Notes: generated by a model from the letters alone, not told the origin. A stretch of DNA of 64,000 nucleotides from Moesziomyces globuligerus (GCA_030849465.1 JARVLF010000020.1:310001-374000), one strand, 5' to 3'; shown: positions 1-10,423, numbered from the stretch's first letter. Numbers and translations are program-made.

Positions 1-365
1 GCTTTGGTCGTGAATAGTGGATAGCCATTGTCAAAGGGCACCGCTCGAAGCGATTCCATATGCGGGTGGACCTGAAAATCATGGCGGTACAAAGAGATGC
101 GTTCGGGGTCTAGAAGATTGATGTACTCCTCCGCCCTCGGCCGCGTTTCTGCCAGCTGACGGGGGCTGGCTTCCTCAATCTCTCTTGCAGCTGAGGTGCT
201 GGGCTCTCCGACGGCCGAGGCGCGGAGTTCTCCCGCGGCTAAGGTGCTGGGCTCTCCAACAGCCGCGGCGGCGAGTGGTCCTGCAGCTGTGATGCAGGGC
301 GGAAGGATGACGAGAGCCACAAAGGCTGTGGCGCAGCCGAATTTAAACAGCCTGCGCAGCCTCAT
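1..365 (-). CDS. Secreted protein with signal peptide, C-terminus cut by window edge
   Basis: Reading the minus strand from an ATG at 365-363 gives an open frame with no stop through base 1, so at least 121 residues are present and the gene continues outside the window. The N-terminus looks like a signal peptide: a basic start (MRLRRLFKFG), a hydrophobic core (AFVALVILP), and small residues for cleavage around positions 25-29. Two imperfect 16-residue repeats follow, both containing AVGEPST, encoded by tandem 48-base units at 239-286 and 191-238. After them comes a more ordinary globular-looking segment (about residues 73-121). I recognise no domain. It lies 165 bases downstream of the Nta1 gene on the same strand. 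A small secreted repeat protein in a smut could be a host-interaction protein or a wall protein. The signal peptide is seen; the role is only inference. Confidence 0.68.
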   Translation of the reverse strand, partial: MRLRRLFKFGCATAFVALVILPPCITAAGPLAAAAVGEPSTLAAGELRASAVGEPSTSAAREIEEASPRQLAETRPRAEEYINLLDPERISLYRHDFQVHPHMESLRAVPFDNGYPLFTTK

Positions 366-530
366 GGTATGAAGTTGTACGCGGCGATGTCCTTTGAGAC
401 CCGGGATGTGGTGGTTGATGAAGGGGCCGGTCTCCGAGGTGTGGCAGCAGAAGAGCGTGCTTATATGCTTTAGGAGCGAGATGCATGTCAAGGCCTATGC
501 ACGGAGGAAGGATCTGCTGGCAACACGACC

Positions 531-1643
531 TCATGGAGGCAGGGTGGCTACGAGGCAAGCTTCGTTGCTAGAACCGAGTGCCTCGAGGAGGAGGGGCCGC
601 TCGCCGGGCTGCATCTGGAGGATGCAGGAGGAGCCGCCGAAGGTTGATTCTGCCTCCCGTCCCACCCGGTTGGCAGTGATGAGGTAGCGTAGGTTGCCGG
701 GTCGGTCTCCGTCGGCAGATACGGGCGTCTGTGGGGGCGGCAGACGCGGTTGGAAGAAAGGTTTGCAGCGCAGCGCCCAGTAATTGATGGTTGCCAGGCT
801 GGATGAAGTGGATCGTTCGGCGTCGAGCTGGTTGCGCTCGTCGCTGGGCATGAGCCAAGCCATGGGCATGACGAGCAGATCCACGTTGCGCTCGACGCAG
901 AACGAGGCGAGTTCGTAGTCTTCGAACGGTGCGGTGAACTTGAAGGGGTTGAGATCCATGCAGATGGCCACGCAGACGGTGCCGAGCGTCGGAAGATGAA
1001 TGGTCTGGAAGCCACCACCTTGCGCGGCCCATATTTCGTCGGTCTCGAAGAGGAAGTGCTTGCGAAAGACGTGCATGAGGGCACCGTCAGGCGCCAGAAG
1101 CGCAGCCGAGTTGAAGGCGGCCAGGTCCTCGCTCGCTCCTGGCTCGGTGTGGGCGAGAGTGGGCCTGGCATCGAACGGTGCGGTGACGCTTTTTCCAGTG
1201 CCATGCGCAGCGATTGCGCGCGACAAGCAGCGCTCGGCAAAGCCGATGATAACGTGACATTGGAGCTCCTGCGCCAAATGAGCTGCCAGGCTCAGGCTCG
1301 GGTGGTCCGAAGAGGCACATGAACTGCGGCAGGCCGAGATGAAGGCCGACGCGGATGAGCTGCTCGCTGATGGGGGCTCGGCCGAAAGCGGCTGAGGGGT
1401 TGCAAAGGAGTTCGGATCCTCCAGCAGAGGGGCGATTTCGTCCTTACTCTCGAACACGTAGCCCGTCAGGGCGAGCTCGGGCAGCACGACAAGATCGACC
1501 GGCACCGAGTGCTTGTTCGCGATGAGCTCGGTAGCGAGGCGCAGCACCGTATCCACATTCTGGCCGACTTGGGCATGCTTCGAGTCGATCTGAATGCAGG
1601 CGATGCGTCTTTGCCGCTTCGCTTGAGTAGTGGCAGAAGACAT
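531..1643 (-). CDS. NTA1: Protein N-terminal asparagine/glutamine amidase, Nta1-like
   Basis: A 370-residue carbon-nitrogen hydrolase of the nitrilase fold. The catalytic triad is readable: Glu56 in PELALTGY, Lys195 in RKHFLF, and Cys228 in CVAICMD. In fungi Nta1 deamidates N-terminal Asn and Gln of proteins to Asp and Glu, feeding them into the Arg/N-degron pathway. The length is somewhat below that of yeast Nta1, and residues 80-112 are a serine-rich insert. The start at 1643 is preferred because the beta strand IACIQID follows it closely, as in the family. The promoter is shared with the divergent BolA-like gene. Another CN-hydrolase subfamily is possible, but the DLNPFKF stretch after the cysteine fits Nta1. 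Confidence 0.88.
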   Translation of the reverse strand: MSSATTQAKRQRRIACIQIDSKHAQVGQNVDTVLRLATELIANKHSVPVDLVVLPELALTGYVFESKDEIAPLLEDPNSFATPQPLSAEPPSASSSSASAFISACRSSCASSDHPSLSLAAHLAQELQCHVIIGFAERCLSRAIAAHGTGKSVTAPFDARPTLAHTEPGASEDLAAFNSAALLAPDGALMHVFRKHFLFETDEIWAAQGGGFQTIHLPTLGTVCVAICMDLNPFKFTAPFEDYELASFCVERNVDLLVMPMAWLMPSDERNQLDAERSTSSSLATINYWALRCKPFFQPRLPPPQTPVSADGDRPGNLRYLITANRVGREAESTFGGSSCILQMQPGERPLLLEALGSSNEACLVATLPP

Positions 1644-2293
1644 GCCAGCGCGCCAGCTCAGAGAGCCGCTGGCAGGCCGAGCGAATGGCGGGCCAAGCTG
1701 TGTCAGAGGAGGGCAGCACTGCCGTATTGAGATCCGTGCCGGCCCTGAGGCTACTTTGAGCCAAGCGAGCCTGAGAATCTTGACGGAGACCCAGCTTTCG
1801 CGATATGGTGCTGTGAGGTCATACGATGAGGATGAATCGGCTGACGGCTTGCCGGAGACCTTCTTGGACCCTGAATCGTGAGCACTCAGTGCCCGACAAG
1901 GTCTAACATTTTTCCTGAAAAAGGAGAGCTGGCTGGCGGCGGCGCTCTTGGCCAGGCACGGGACGAGAGGGCGCGTCTGAGCTGCGAGAGATGCAGCCCC
2001 AGCCGACGCGGCGGCCTAAATTTGTCGCCTTGCCAATTTGCATTGCGGCGCACGCACCGAGCCGAGCCGGAAGGGAGGAGGGCTGTGCGCGCCGTTGGCT
2101 GCTGTCGCTGCACTGTGCATGCCCAAAGGCCTCTCGACGTCCATCCTACCTCCATCTTCACCACTGCCCACCGCTGCGATTGACGCATCAGCTCGCTACG
2201 CCTCGGATTCGACCCTCCACATCACGCATCGGACCAGCATCTAGACCATCACACGCCAGCTCGACGCACGCTTCACACAAGACATCCTCGACG
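1644..2293. promoter_or_regulatory. Divergent promoter region of NTA1-like and BolA-like genes
   Basis: About 650 bases separate two divergent starts. The part near 2150-2290 is rich in C and T, as is usual for transcription starts in smuts. I see no RNA gene and no coding frame worth keeping. Confidence 0.5.
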
Positions 2294-3070
2294 ATGGTCT
2301 CTTCACACGAACTCGAGTCTGCGATTCGGCAGAAGGTGCCCAACGTCTCGACGCTCGTGGTGTCGGATGTGTCGGGTGGGTGCGGGCAGGCGTACGATGT
2401 TGTGATCGTCAGCGATGCGTTCGACGGCCTCAACACGCTCAAGCGCCATCGCATGGTCAACGAGTTGCTCAAGGACGAGATCGCCCAGCTCCATGCCTTT
2501 TCTCAAAAGACGTACACCGCCGCGCAGTACGAAGCCATGTCGTCCTCCTCCTCTTCCTCCTCTGCCGCTGCTCCGAACAAGCCGAGTTCGGCTGACTTGC
2601 AGGCGCCTGCACCCATCATCACCTCGGGTTCGAGGCCGGCGCACAACCGCACTGCTTCGGGCGTCTCGATTCCGGAGCTGACGCTGACAACGGATGAAGA
2701 CACGCTCTCGGGTCTCGCTGCACGCCAGGCAGGAAAGCCTCTGGGAGCAAGCCAACCCGGTGGCTCGACTCAGTATCCCGGAACGGCGGTGCCACCACCG
2801 CTCAGTCCGAGCATCTCGCGTTTGCACGAAAACCGCATCCGCTCCACCGAATTCTGGACCGGCCTCAGGTCCTATCTCGAACTCCAGTTCTCCGGCCCCA
2901 ATGTCGACGCAGGTGCAGCTTCTCCCGGCCCCTCGGGTCGGTCTCAAGGCGATGCAGAGATCGAACGCATCTTTGAAGACTTCTTCCTCTCCCAGAAACA
3001 TCACCTCACCGCAAGCGACATCGCCCGCGTCCGCGACGCCACCGGCATGTTCGGCATGGCCGGCGTCTAA
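2294..3070 (+). CDS. BolA-family protein (Bol2/Fra2-like) with long C-terminal extension
   Basis: 258 residues from the ATG at 2294; an upstream in-frame extension to 1991 lacks any domain and is not used. Residues 1-82 are a full BolA domain. Cys30 (SGGC) and His67 (LHAF) sit where human BOLA2 has its Cys31 and His68 iron-sulfur ligands. Fra2/Bol2 partners with monothiol glutaredoxins and in yeast carries the iron signal to Aft1. The oddity is length: the family is normally about 80-120 residues, while here a serine run (83-92) and a further 165 residues follow. The tail ends in a predicted helical segment (about 190-258, with FWTGLRSYLELQF and IFEDFFLSQKHHL). The BolA assignment is firm; the function of the tail is unknown. 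Confidence 0.9.
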   Translation: MVSSHELESAIRQKVPNVSTLVVSDVSGGCGQAYDVVIVSDAFDGLNTLKRHRMVNELLKDEIAQLHAFSQKTYTAAQYEAMSSSSSSSSAAAPNKPSSADLQAPAPIITSGSRPAHNRTASGVSIPELTLTTDEDTLSGLAARQAGKPLGASQPGGSTQYPGTAVPPPLSPSISRLHENRIRSTEFWTGLRSYLELQFSGPNVDAGAASPGPSGRSQGDAEIERIFEDFFLSQKHHLTASDIARVRDATGMFGMAGV

Positions 3071-3292
3071 ATCCCCTCCTACCTCTCCTTCTTTTGTCAC
3101 TCACCCTATTCCGCGTTCCGCGCTATGCTCAACTCTCGTCATGCTTATTCTCCTGACACCTCGTCGGCTGTGGGCTCTTCTGTTCGAGAACATGGCAAGC
3201 TCCATCGAGTTGATCGAGTCGCATGTGGATTCGTCGCGCATGCATCGAGTGATGATACAAGTGTAACTGGGTCGTCTCGTGCAGCGAGGTCT

Positions 3293-6200
3293 TCATTCGG
3301 GCAGCCAGGAGTAGACGGCGCGCTTGTACTCGTGATGCATGATGGCCCACTTCATAGAGCGGTGATCTGCGCTCAAGAAAGCGTGTTTCTTCGCGTCGAG
3401 TTTGTACGCCGCTGTCTTCTCTTCTTGCGGCGCGTTGGCGGTTGGATCGGTCTGCTGCTTCGGTGCGTGCGGGCGTTGTCTGGTGATCTTAGGCGCAGTG
3501 GTGACAAAAAGGGCCAGGTCCGGGTCGACAAGAGCATCGATATGCACAGCTGAGCTGGAGTCAGAAAGGCAACCGATGCATCCTACCACCTGGCTCGGTG
3601 GTGCTGGATCAGCTTTTTCGCTGGAAGCCTCCGAACCGCGATCGTTGCAGCCGGGATTCAAGAAGTCGAAGCAGGCCAGACGGTACTCTCGCACCACGAG
3701 CGCATGCTTGGACGCATTGCAATGCGGGCACAGTCCGAGCTTGCCGATCGCACCGTTCGCGGTGCTCGTCAACAGCCTGTATCGATACAGACCGCGCATC
3801 GCAGCGATCCACTGGATCATAGGCCGCGACACGATGAGCTGACGTTTGGCTCGAGTGAGTGCCACATAAAGATGGTTCAGCTCGTCCTGCTGCCAGTAAC
3901 TCGCCACTTCGACCCTCTGCGTCTTGTCGTTCCCAAACACCGGCCGGAAGTCATCCTCGACGAAGACGCAGTTCCACTCGAGACCCTTGGCCTGGTGCAC
4001 CGTGGTCAGCACTACAGTGGCGGCCTCTTCGGTGCTGGCAAAGCGCGTCTCGAGCACTGCCACTTGATCCAAAAAGTCGGAGCTGGCCAGCAGCCCACCC
4101 AGCGCCACGGCCAGGCTGAGCTTGCTCTCGCCCGATCCTTCCGCCTCGACGCGCTGCACAAGGTCCTTCCAGCTCGCGTAGTCGCGCAGCAGCGAGTTGC
4201 GCGACATGGAGCGAGAGTCGTTGTGATATAGGATGTGAGCGTCGCGCAGCAGCGTCACAATGGCTTCCGGTTGAAGCGACTGGCTCGTCTTGAGAAAGAT
4301 CTTGTGAGGCTGTGGCAGCGATGCCGAGAGTGCGAGCGCAGTGAGGCAGAGCTTGCGATTGGATCGGAAGATGCGCGTGTGGCAGATCAGCTCGTCGCTG
4401 CGGCCCATGCGACCCACAGATCCCACCTGGAGTGCCACAGCTTGACCGCCCTCACCCAGCGCGCTTCCGGGCGCCTCCGCGGGCATGTCTCTTTCTGCCG
4501 TCGCAGCGACATTCCGAACTTGATCTGAGGGGATTGCCAAAGGCGGTGCCTGCACAGCGTTGGCAGCTGGCTGCGCGGATTGTGACTCTTCCGGATCGGA
4601 AGGAGCGAGAAGGTCGTGGAAGACGTTGGCGTCAGCATAGACGCGGTCGGTCGTCCCGAGGGCTCCGCTGAGGACGGGTTTGGGCAGTGCACGCTCCCAA
4701 GGTGCTGGCTTGCGGAGTCCGAGCATCTCTGTGGCGATCTTGGCGACCGAGTCGCCGAATCGGAAGCTTCTCGTGAGCTGGAAGTGCGCGGAGGAGGGGT
4801 AGAGACGCTCGTTGAAGGCCTTGGCTGTTCCGCCACGGAAGCCGTAAATCTTCTGAAAGACGTCACCGACGATTAGGATGCCACAATGCTTCTGAGCACG
4901 AAGGAGGATCGAGACCTGGGCGGCCGACAGATCCTGGGCCTCGTCTAGGAGGAGGACGTCGAAGGCCTTGAAGAAGTTCTCGGAGTGGTGCGGCGCCTGA
5001 AGTTGAAGCAGCTTGACGTAAGCGTCGTGCGGACACCGTATCGACTTTCCGGAGCGGTCAGGGGCTCCCTGACGGATGAGATCCCAGAGCTCCTGTGCAC
5101 ATCGTGCGACGGCACGGATCTTCAGATCGGTGTCGGTGACCACCTTGGTGGGCACGTGGCGGTCGGGGATGATGGTAGCGTCGTCCGAGTAGAAGAAGCG
5201 CTGGAGGGTGGCGAGGACGTAGGTGGCAACGGCAGTGGGAGTGAGGCGGTGATCGCGCCCCGTCTGGGTGGACATGGCCTGAGAGCGGAGGAGCTGACCC
5301 TCGGGGAGGCTCTCGCCGAGTAAGCGGACCACATCACGTGCGCGCAGGTCGCCGATCTCCTGACCGGCGGTACGCACGACCTGGCAGAGTGCGACCGAGT
5401 GCATGGTGCGGCATTGTACGTGATCCGGGAAGCGTCGACGGGCATCCTCTGCGGCAGCCTTGTTGAACGCAATGTAGAGGAATCGCTTGTTCGGACGGCG
5501 CTCGGCATATGCAAGGAGCGAGCGTGTCTTTCCGGTGCCGGCGAAAGCCTGCACTTTGATGATTTCGCCTGGGCGCACGTCGCGACGGACGAAGCGAGCT
5601 TGTTCGTGCGTGAGTTGAAAGCTGAGATCGGCTCCTGGCGGCGGAAGGGAAGAGAGGGCGTCGGGCTGAAAGAAGGTGGCGATGGCAGATCGACAGTCGT
5701 AGTCGAGAATGCGCACCGACTGGAGCGGTGGTAGATTCTGGGAGAAGGCGCGTGAGATGCGGACTACCGCCAGGTAGAGGCGGACGCTGCAGAGGAGCTC
5801 GACGGCGGTGACATGATCGACGGCAGCAAAGACGTGATCCGCAGAGGAACGACCGACGACGAAGTCCCGGCACCATTTCCTTATGGATGCGAATGAAGCA
5901 TGGTCGTGCCAAACGCGGGTGAGACAGGGTACGAGCTCGAGGAGGTCGACGGGTGCGGACTTGAGCTCGAGGCAGCTGACAAGGTCTGCGTAGGCTTGAA
6001 GAAAGGTCTGTTCGATCTGCGCTTGGTCGGGGTTGGCTCTGCTGTTCTCCGGTCGTGAGGTGGCCGCGTCGGTGCGTTGAGCTGTGGTCGCGCTTGTCTG
6101 GGCTCTTGGAGCGTGCGATTGGGCAGCCTCATCGCGCTCGTCATCGCTGGGGCCATCGGGATCTGGTGAGTCGAAGAGATGTTCTTCCTCGAGGCAGATG

Positions 6201-6742
6201 GTCTCGTCGTAGAGGCGTTCGGTGTAGAGGAAGGAAGCGAGCCGTTTGCGCCATGGACAGAACGATTTGGCATGGATGAGGGGTCGCATGCGTTTGTCTG
6301 CGCGCATCAGGCTGGTCAGGTCGCGGAAGGAGAGGAGGTGCAGGACCATGAAGACGACTTCGCGAGGTAGCCATTCGAGGACGGTTCGACGTGTGGGCCC
6401 GTTGAGGTCGACGTGCTGATACGATTTGGTTCTGCGCCACGAGGATTGGGAGAGTTTGGGCTGGAGGCGGTTGGCAAGGCCGTCGTCGTTGGAAGAGGCC
6501 ACCCTCTTCTTGAGCGACCTGTTCGCCGTGTTGGTCAGAGAGGCGGCACTTGTCGACGCGACGGAGCTGGATGCGTGTGGTGGAGCTCCAGAAGAGGAGG
6601 AAGCCGGCTTCCTGCGTTTGGCTGGACCTTGAGCGGAAAGCATGGTCGGATTGGCGAATGTGTCGGTGTCGGCGGATTTAGGATGTTGTAGAGGAGAGTG
6701 CTTGGCGCTGTAGAGCGGCTCGACTAGTACGAGAGGCTGCAT
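3293..6742 (-). CDS. FBH1: F-box DNA helicase Fbh1 (UvrD/Rep superfamily 1)
   Basis: A 1149-residue protein with an F-box at about 122-160 (LEWLPREVVFMVLHLLSFRDL) and a superfamily-1 3'-5' helicase core. Motif I is AFAGTGKT (399-406), motif II DEAQD (600-604), motif III GDVFQKIYGFRGG (626-638), motif V TVHQAKGLEW (914-923), and motif VI YVALTRAKR (959-967). The F-box plus UvrD layout is specific to Fbh1/FBXO18, an SCF-bound translocase that removes Rad51 from DNA and restrains recombination. A low-complexity insert sits at about 715-780. After the helicase there are CxxC-type pairs (LCPHC near 1000, GCIGC later) that could bind zinc. Met34 is an alternative start. It is convergent with the BolA-like gene, about 220 bases apart. 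Confidence 0.93.
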   Translation of the reverse strand: MQPLVLVEPLYSAKHSPLQHPKSADTDTFANPTMLSAQGPAKRRKPASSSSGAPPHASSSVASTSAASLTNTANRSLKKRVASSNDDGLANRLQPKLSQSSWRRTKSYQHVDLNGPTRRTVLEWLPREVVFMVLHLLSFRDLTSLMRADKRMRPLIHAKSFCPWRKRLASFLYTERLYDETICLEEEHLFDSPDPDGPSDDERDEAAQSHAPRAQTSATTAQRTDAATSRPENSRANPDQAQIEQTFLQAYADLVSCLELKSAPVDLLELVPCLTRVWHDHASFASIRKWCRDFVVGRSSADHVFAAVDHVTAVELLCSVRLYLAVVRISRAFSQNLPPLQSVRILDYDCRSAIATFFQPDALSSLPPPGADLSFQLTHEQARFVRRDVRPGEIIKVQAFAGTGKTRSLLAYAERRPNKRFLYIAFNKAAAEDARRRFPDHVQCRTMHSVALCQVVRTAGQEIGDLRARDVVRLLGESLPEGQLLRSQAMSTQTGRDHRLTPTAVATYVLATLQRFFYSDDATIIPDRHVPTKVVTDTDLKIRAVARCAQELWDLIRQGAPDRSGKSIRCPHDAYVKLLQLQAPHHSENFFKAFDVLLLDEAQDLSAAQVSILLRAQKHCGILIVGDVFQKIYGFRGGTAKAFNERLYPSSAHFQLTRSFRFGDSVAKIATEMLGLRKPAPWERALPKPVLSGALGTTDRVYADANVFHDLLAPSDPEESQSAQPAANAVQAPPLAIPSDQVRNVAATAERDMPAEAPGSALGEGGQAVALQVGSVGRMGRSDELICHTRIFRSNRKLCLTALALSASLPQPHKIFLKTSQSLQPEAIVTLLRDAHILYHNDSRSMSRNSLLRDYASWKDLVQRVEAEGSGESKLSLAVALGGLLASSDFLDQVAVLETRFASTEEAATVVLTTVHQAKGLEWNCVFVEDDFRPVFGNDKTQRVEVASYWQQDELNHLYVALTRAKRQLIVSRPMIQWIAAMRGLYRYRLLTSTANGAIGKLGLCPHCNASKHALVVREYRLACFDFLNPGCNDRGSEASSEKADPAPPSQVVGCIGCLSDSSSAVHIDALVDPDLALFVTTAPKITRQRPHAPKQQTDPTANAPQEEKTAAYKLDAKKHAFLSADHRSMKWAIMHHEYKRAVYSWLPE

Positions 6743-8760
6743 GGCTTCTGTGGGCTAACTGGACGTTGGCCGACAGCATGTGGATTGTCGGCGCTTCCAA
6801 CCTGCACATGGACCCCTTGAGCCTTCACGTGCCCCAGGGTGATCAGGATGCGGTCGTTCGCGACATGCGGTCCGGGATGAGGAATGATCCAGGGAGTGAT
6901 GGCTGAGCGCGTGTCGATGTGAGATGGGTGTGTGTGATGGATGTGAGGCAGGGCGCGGCTGGCGGGCGAGATGCGGAGTTCAGGTGCTGCACATGGCGCG
7001 GCTGAGTTTTCGAGTCTGAGTGGAGCAATCTCGGGTTGCGGAGCAGCGCAGCCAATCGTGCAGTCTGGCTATACGCGAACGACGGCAGTCAGGCATCGGC
7101 GACATTCAGCTGGGTCGAGTTGCAGAATCGGGAGGGCGCAGATTCGGTCCGAAGAAATTGGCCGAGCACTGCACCGAGTAGGGGGCGTGCCTTGTCGCAT
7201 CTTGGGGGCGTGCCGAGCGTATGGCGTGGCAAGTGAGGATCTGAGCGTGGCCGCACACCGTGGACCCTTTGGCGTGACGTGAAAAAAAGCAGCGCGTAGC
7301 CACTCAACGCGACCTGGCTCGCCCGTCACGCGAGCAGTCCAGCCCAGCCCAGCCCGACGCACAGTCACGGTTGCGTGTCGTGGGCGGCTTGGGTGAGCTG
7401 CACACCAGTCAGTCAATCGGCACGGGCGAACACGTCTCTTGCCCTTTGAATCTGCAGTGCGGCTTGGAGGCGTGTGCGTCAGGCATGCGTACCTGAGCTC
7501 CGCTCGGCACCGTGCCCTGGCTGTAGTCGGTGCAGCTTGATGCGCTGAGGTTGCCCGCCTGCTGCTGCCGGTCGCAGTTGGCCCGCAAAGCTGTCGCTAC
7601 GCCGGCGCGATGGACCGGACCTCTCGAGACTGTTCTGTATGGCCTTTTACGTGTGATGTCCTTCCCTTAGCTGCACTTCTACGACTTGATCTCGTCCATA
7701 ACCTTGCCCCGGGCTATCGAGGCTTTTGACGAGGGCCTGCAGGGACGAGCCAGAGGCCAATTTGGAGCGGTCGGCACGTGACGTACTGGGCCGCGTCGCG
7801 CGAGCTCATGTGGAGTTTTTGGATTTTGGTGCGGCATTTCTTCCGGGTCTGTTGTTCTCGAGGCCGGTGCATCGGAACGGGCGAATTTCGAGGCCTGTTT
7901 TTCGGAACGACAAGCAGTAGAGCTTATTTTCATACGGACACTTTCTCAACCTCGCCATACCGAACGTGATGGCCTCGCCCGTCATACGGGCTGGCGCTGC
8001 AATCGAGAAGCCTCGGCTGCTCAGGTCAAGCAAGACGCCCCGATGCGAGTGTCTTGAGAGGGCCGGATGTGCCCGTCATGAGATCTACCTGGACAAGCGT
8101 CCGAAGCCGCAGCGAGGATCGGTAGCATGATGCGACGCAGACACACGACGAAGTTTGCAGCAGGGCAGAGACCTCTGCGTAGCCGTAAGGCCCATCGGGA
8201 ACGGGCGGCAGCATGTGTCGAGGCCTCTGCCATGCCGACCGTCGGTGGGCCATCACGATGGGCTACAGTAGCTCGTACGGGATCGAGTCCAAACGCGACA
8301 CCGCCTACGTAGTGAGCGATTGCACTGTGCTCGGGCGCAAGTCCGAGAGACATTGTGGCTGAAGGGCGCTCTTTGGTGTTTGTATTGCCAAGACGGATGC
8401 GAAAGCGAATGCCCGACTGCAACTCGACACTTGAAAGTCGAAACGAGCAATTCGACGTGCTCTGTGAGAGTGCAGCAGCGAATATGCACGCCGCAAAGTG
8501 ACGATTACGACACGAACCACGTCCACGCTCACGTCGGCGGGCGCCTACTGGATTCGCGATGCAACTTAACGGGTCCAGCAGCAGCGGCATCAGCAGCAGC
8601 AGCCAGACTCCGTGACGTGAGTTCTGCCTTGACCAGGCGGAATTTTGGAGGCCGGCTTCTGGCTGCCCAGTGCGCCCGCCTGGCTGCCTGTAGAATCCAC
8701 CAAACAGCATTATTCGAGCGGGAGCCAGGCACCAAACAGCACGGCCCAGCAGAGCGCAGC

Positions 8761-8790
8761 ACAGCACAGCACAGCACAGCACAGCACACC
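8761..8790. repeat. (ACAGC)n microsatellite
   Basis: About five to six tandem ACAGC units, the last degenerate. It gives rise to artefactual Cys/Ala-rich open frames on both strands. Confidence 0.9.
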
Positions 8791-9693
8791 GCGTCGTCCG
8801 CCCGACCGCCGCCTCAAACGCGAGCGTGCCTCGCTCTCCTCAACCAGCCCTACTGCTCTGAACTCGCTCGTCTGCTGCCACGCTTGCAACCTTATCCACT
8901 TACCACTTCTAGACCGCACTCCTCTCCCCTCCCAACCTCCTCTCTCCACCAACTCCCCCTCTCTCCTCACCACCGAGCCTGCACAGTGCGACGATCACCC
9001 TCGTTGCTGCTCTCGCCTGGCCGTTCCCCATCGACCAAGCTCTCGTTGCTGGGACCACGCACCTCGACGACAACGACCTCCGGCCTTCTATAGCTGTATC
9101 AATCCCAGAGCGACATCATCTACATAGCTACAGCACCAGTTAGCCTCGACGGACTCGCCAACAACAAGATTAACGCCGCCTCCATCGTCCAACCGCAAAG
9201 CATCTCAACGCCTCAAGCCAACCGTCCAGCAATTCTGTTCAACGCCCGCTGAACACCAACGCAATCGACACACCGACCTTATATTATCGAGATCCATAGC
9301 CTTTGTAAGTCATCTTGCTGCTTCTCGTGTACAGGCTCGGATCCGGTCTTCCCTGCAGCGACCACCTCGCAGCGCTGCGATCGATCGCTTCTCGACCCGT
9401 ACCGGCTCCTCTCGTCTCATACCGCCCGCGCTGAGCTCAGGCCAGCGACTGTACCCACACACCTGCGCCCTCTCCACCGGATGATACTGCCACGATGTCT
9501 CCAGCCTCCCTTGCGACTGTCATCGCCGTCCCATCTGCTCTCGCAGCATCCATGGGATGACGAGGGCGAGGGTCGCGCCTGGCAAAACAGACTCGCCAGT
9601 GGTGAATAGCCGCGAGTCGGGATCTAACAAATTCCGGCTTTCGCTCGCATCCACAGCGAGCAGGCTGAGGCAGGCGGTGGAAGTTGAACGCTG

Positions 9694-9740
9694 CATTTTC
9701 GACGAAAATGGGCGATTTTTTCGAGAATCTGGCGATTTTT
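9694..9740. promoter_or_regulatory. Hyphenated palindrome plus two direct repeats upstream of cyclin B
   Basis: CATTTTCG (9694-9701) and CGAAAATG (9703-9710) form a perfect inverted repeat around one base. The decamer GGCGATTTTT then occurs twice, at 9711-9720 and 9731-9740, exactly 20 bases apart. Between them lies TTCGAGAA (9720-9727), a two-unit heat-shock-type motif. The density of structure suggests a protein-binding cluster; the factor is unknown. Confidence 0.4.
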
Positions 9741-9940
9741 GGAAGCTGGCACGGGAATTTGGCGGTTGCAGACGGCGATGCGCGATGCGTTCAAAGCAAT
9801 CGACGCTCGATGCTCGCGGCTCGCTCCCTGGCGGGCTGGCGAGGCGAGCCGATGCGACACGCTGGACTGCCCCGCGACTGCCTCTGAAAATCGCGTCCTC
9901 CTCGAAAATCTGCGCTTGCAGAGCCAGTCATCTGCGCCCT

Positions 9941-9947
9941 TTTCGCG
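9941..9947 (-). promoter_or_regulatory. SCB-like cell-cycle box
   Basis: The minus strand reads CGCGAAA, an exact match to the CRCGAAA element bound by SBF-type factors in yeast, extended to AACGCGAAAA. It lies about 615 bases upstream of the cyclin ATG. A single short match can arise by chance. Confidence 0.3.
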
Positions 9948-10408
9948 TTGGCAGTTTCAATTCAGCCGCCCGTCGTGGCTGGTAGTGCCGACTACAACCA
10001 CGCGCTCTCGTGTTGAAATCGCCTTTCGGCGTGCCGGCCTTGCGTCTCACTGCGCTCTGCTGTACCAACTTTTCCCCTCCTAGGCGCGAGTCGAGCCCCG
10101 CCTGCCTCACACGGGCACCACCTCGACTGGCTTCCATCGACTCCACTCGCTCCTTTCATCCTCCCTCTTCCCATCTCATCCCATCCCGTCTCCTGCCCCC
10201 CTCCCTCTCGCATCTCCTCCTTCCACTCCTCGCATCCCCTCCCCCTTCGCTCTCCACGTATCCCTCGTCGTCGTGGTTCGCGTCATCATCACGTCCATCG
10301 TACGCCGTGCGTCGCGTCCTGCCTCGATCCGACCTCGACGCGTCGACTTGCCCCGCTGCTCTCCCCTCGCATCCGTCTCTCGTCGCTCTCTTAGCATCTT
10401 CTTCATCC

Positions 10409-10423
10409 ATGGCCAACCGCTAA
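10409..10423 (+). other. Minimal upstream ORF in the cyclin leader
   Basis: ATG GCC AAC CGC TAA encodes four residues and ends 138 bases before the cyclin ATG. It matters only if the transcript starts upstream of it, which the C/T-rich tract at 10130-10400 makes plausible. Confidence 0.35.

Noticed and set aside
8021..8782. 253-codon minus-strand frame starting in the ACAGC microsatellite
   Set aside because: The start is translated repeat (Cys/Ala/Val/Leu), the rest has no domain and no coding-like composition.
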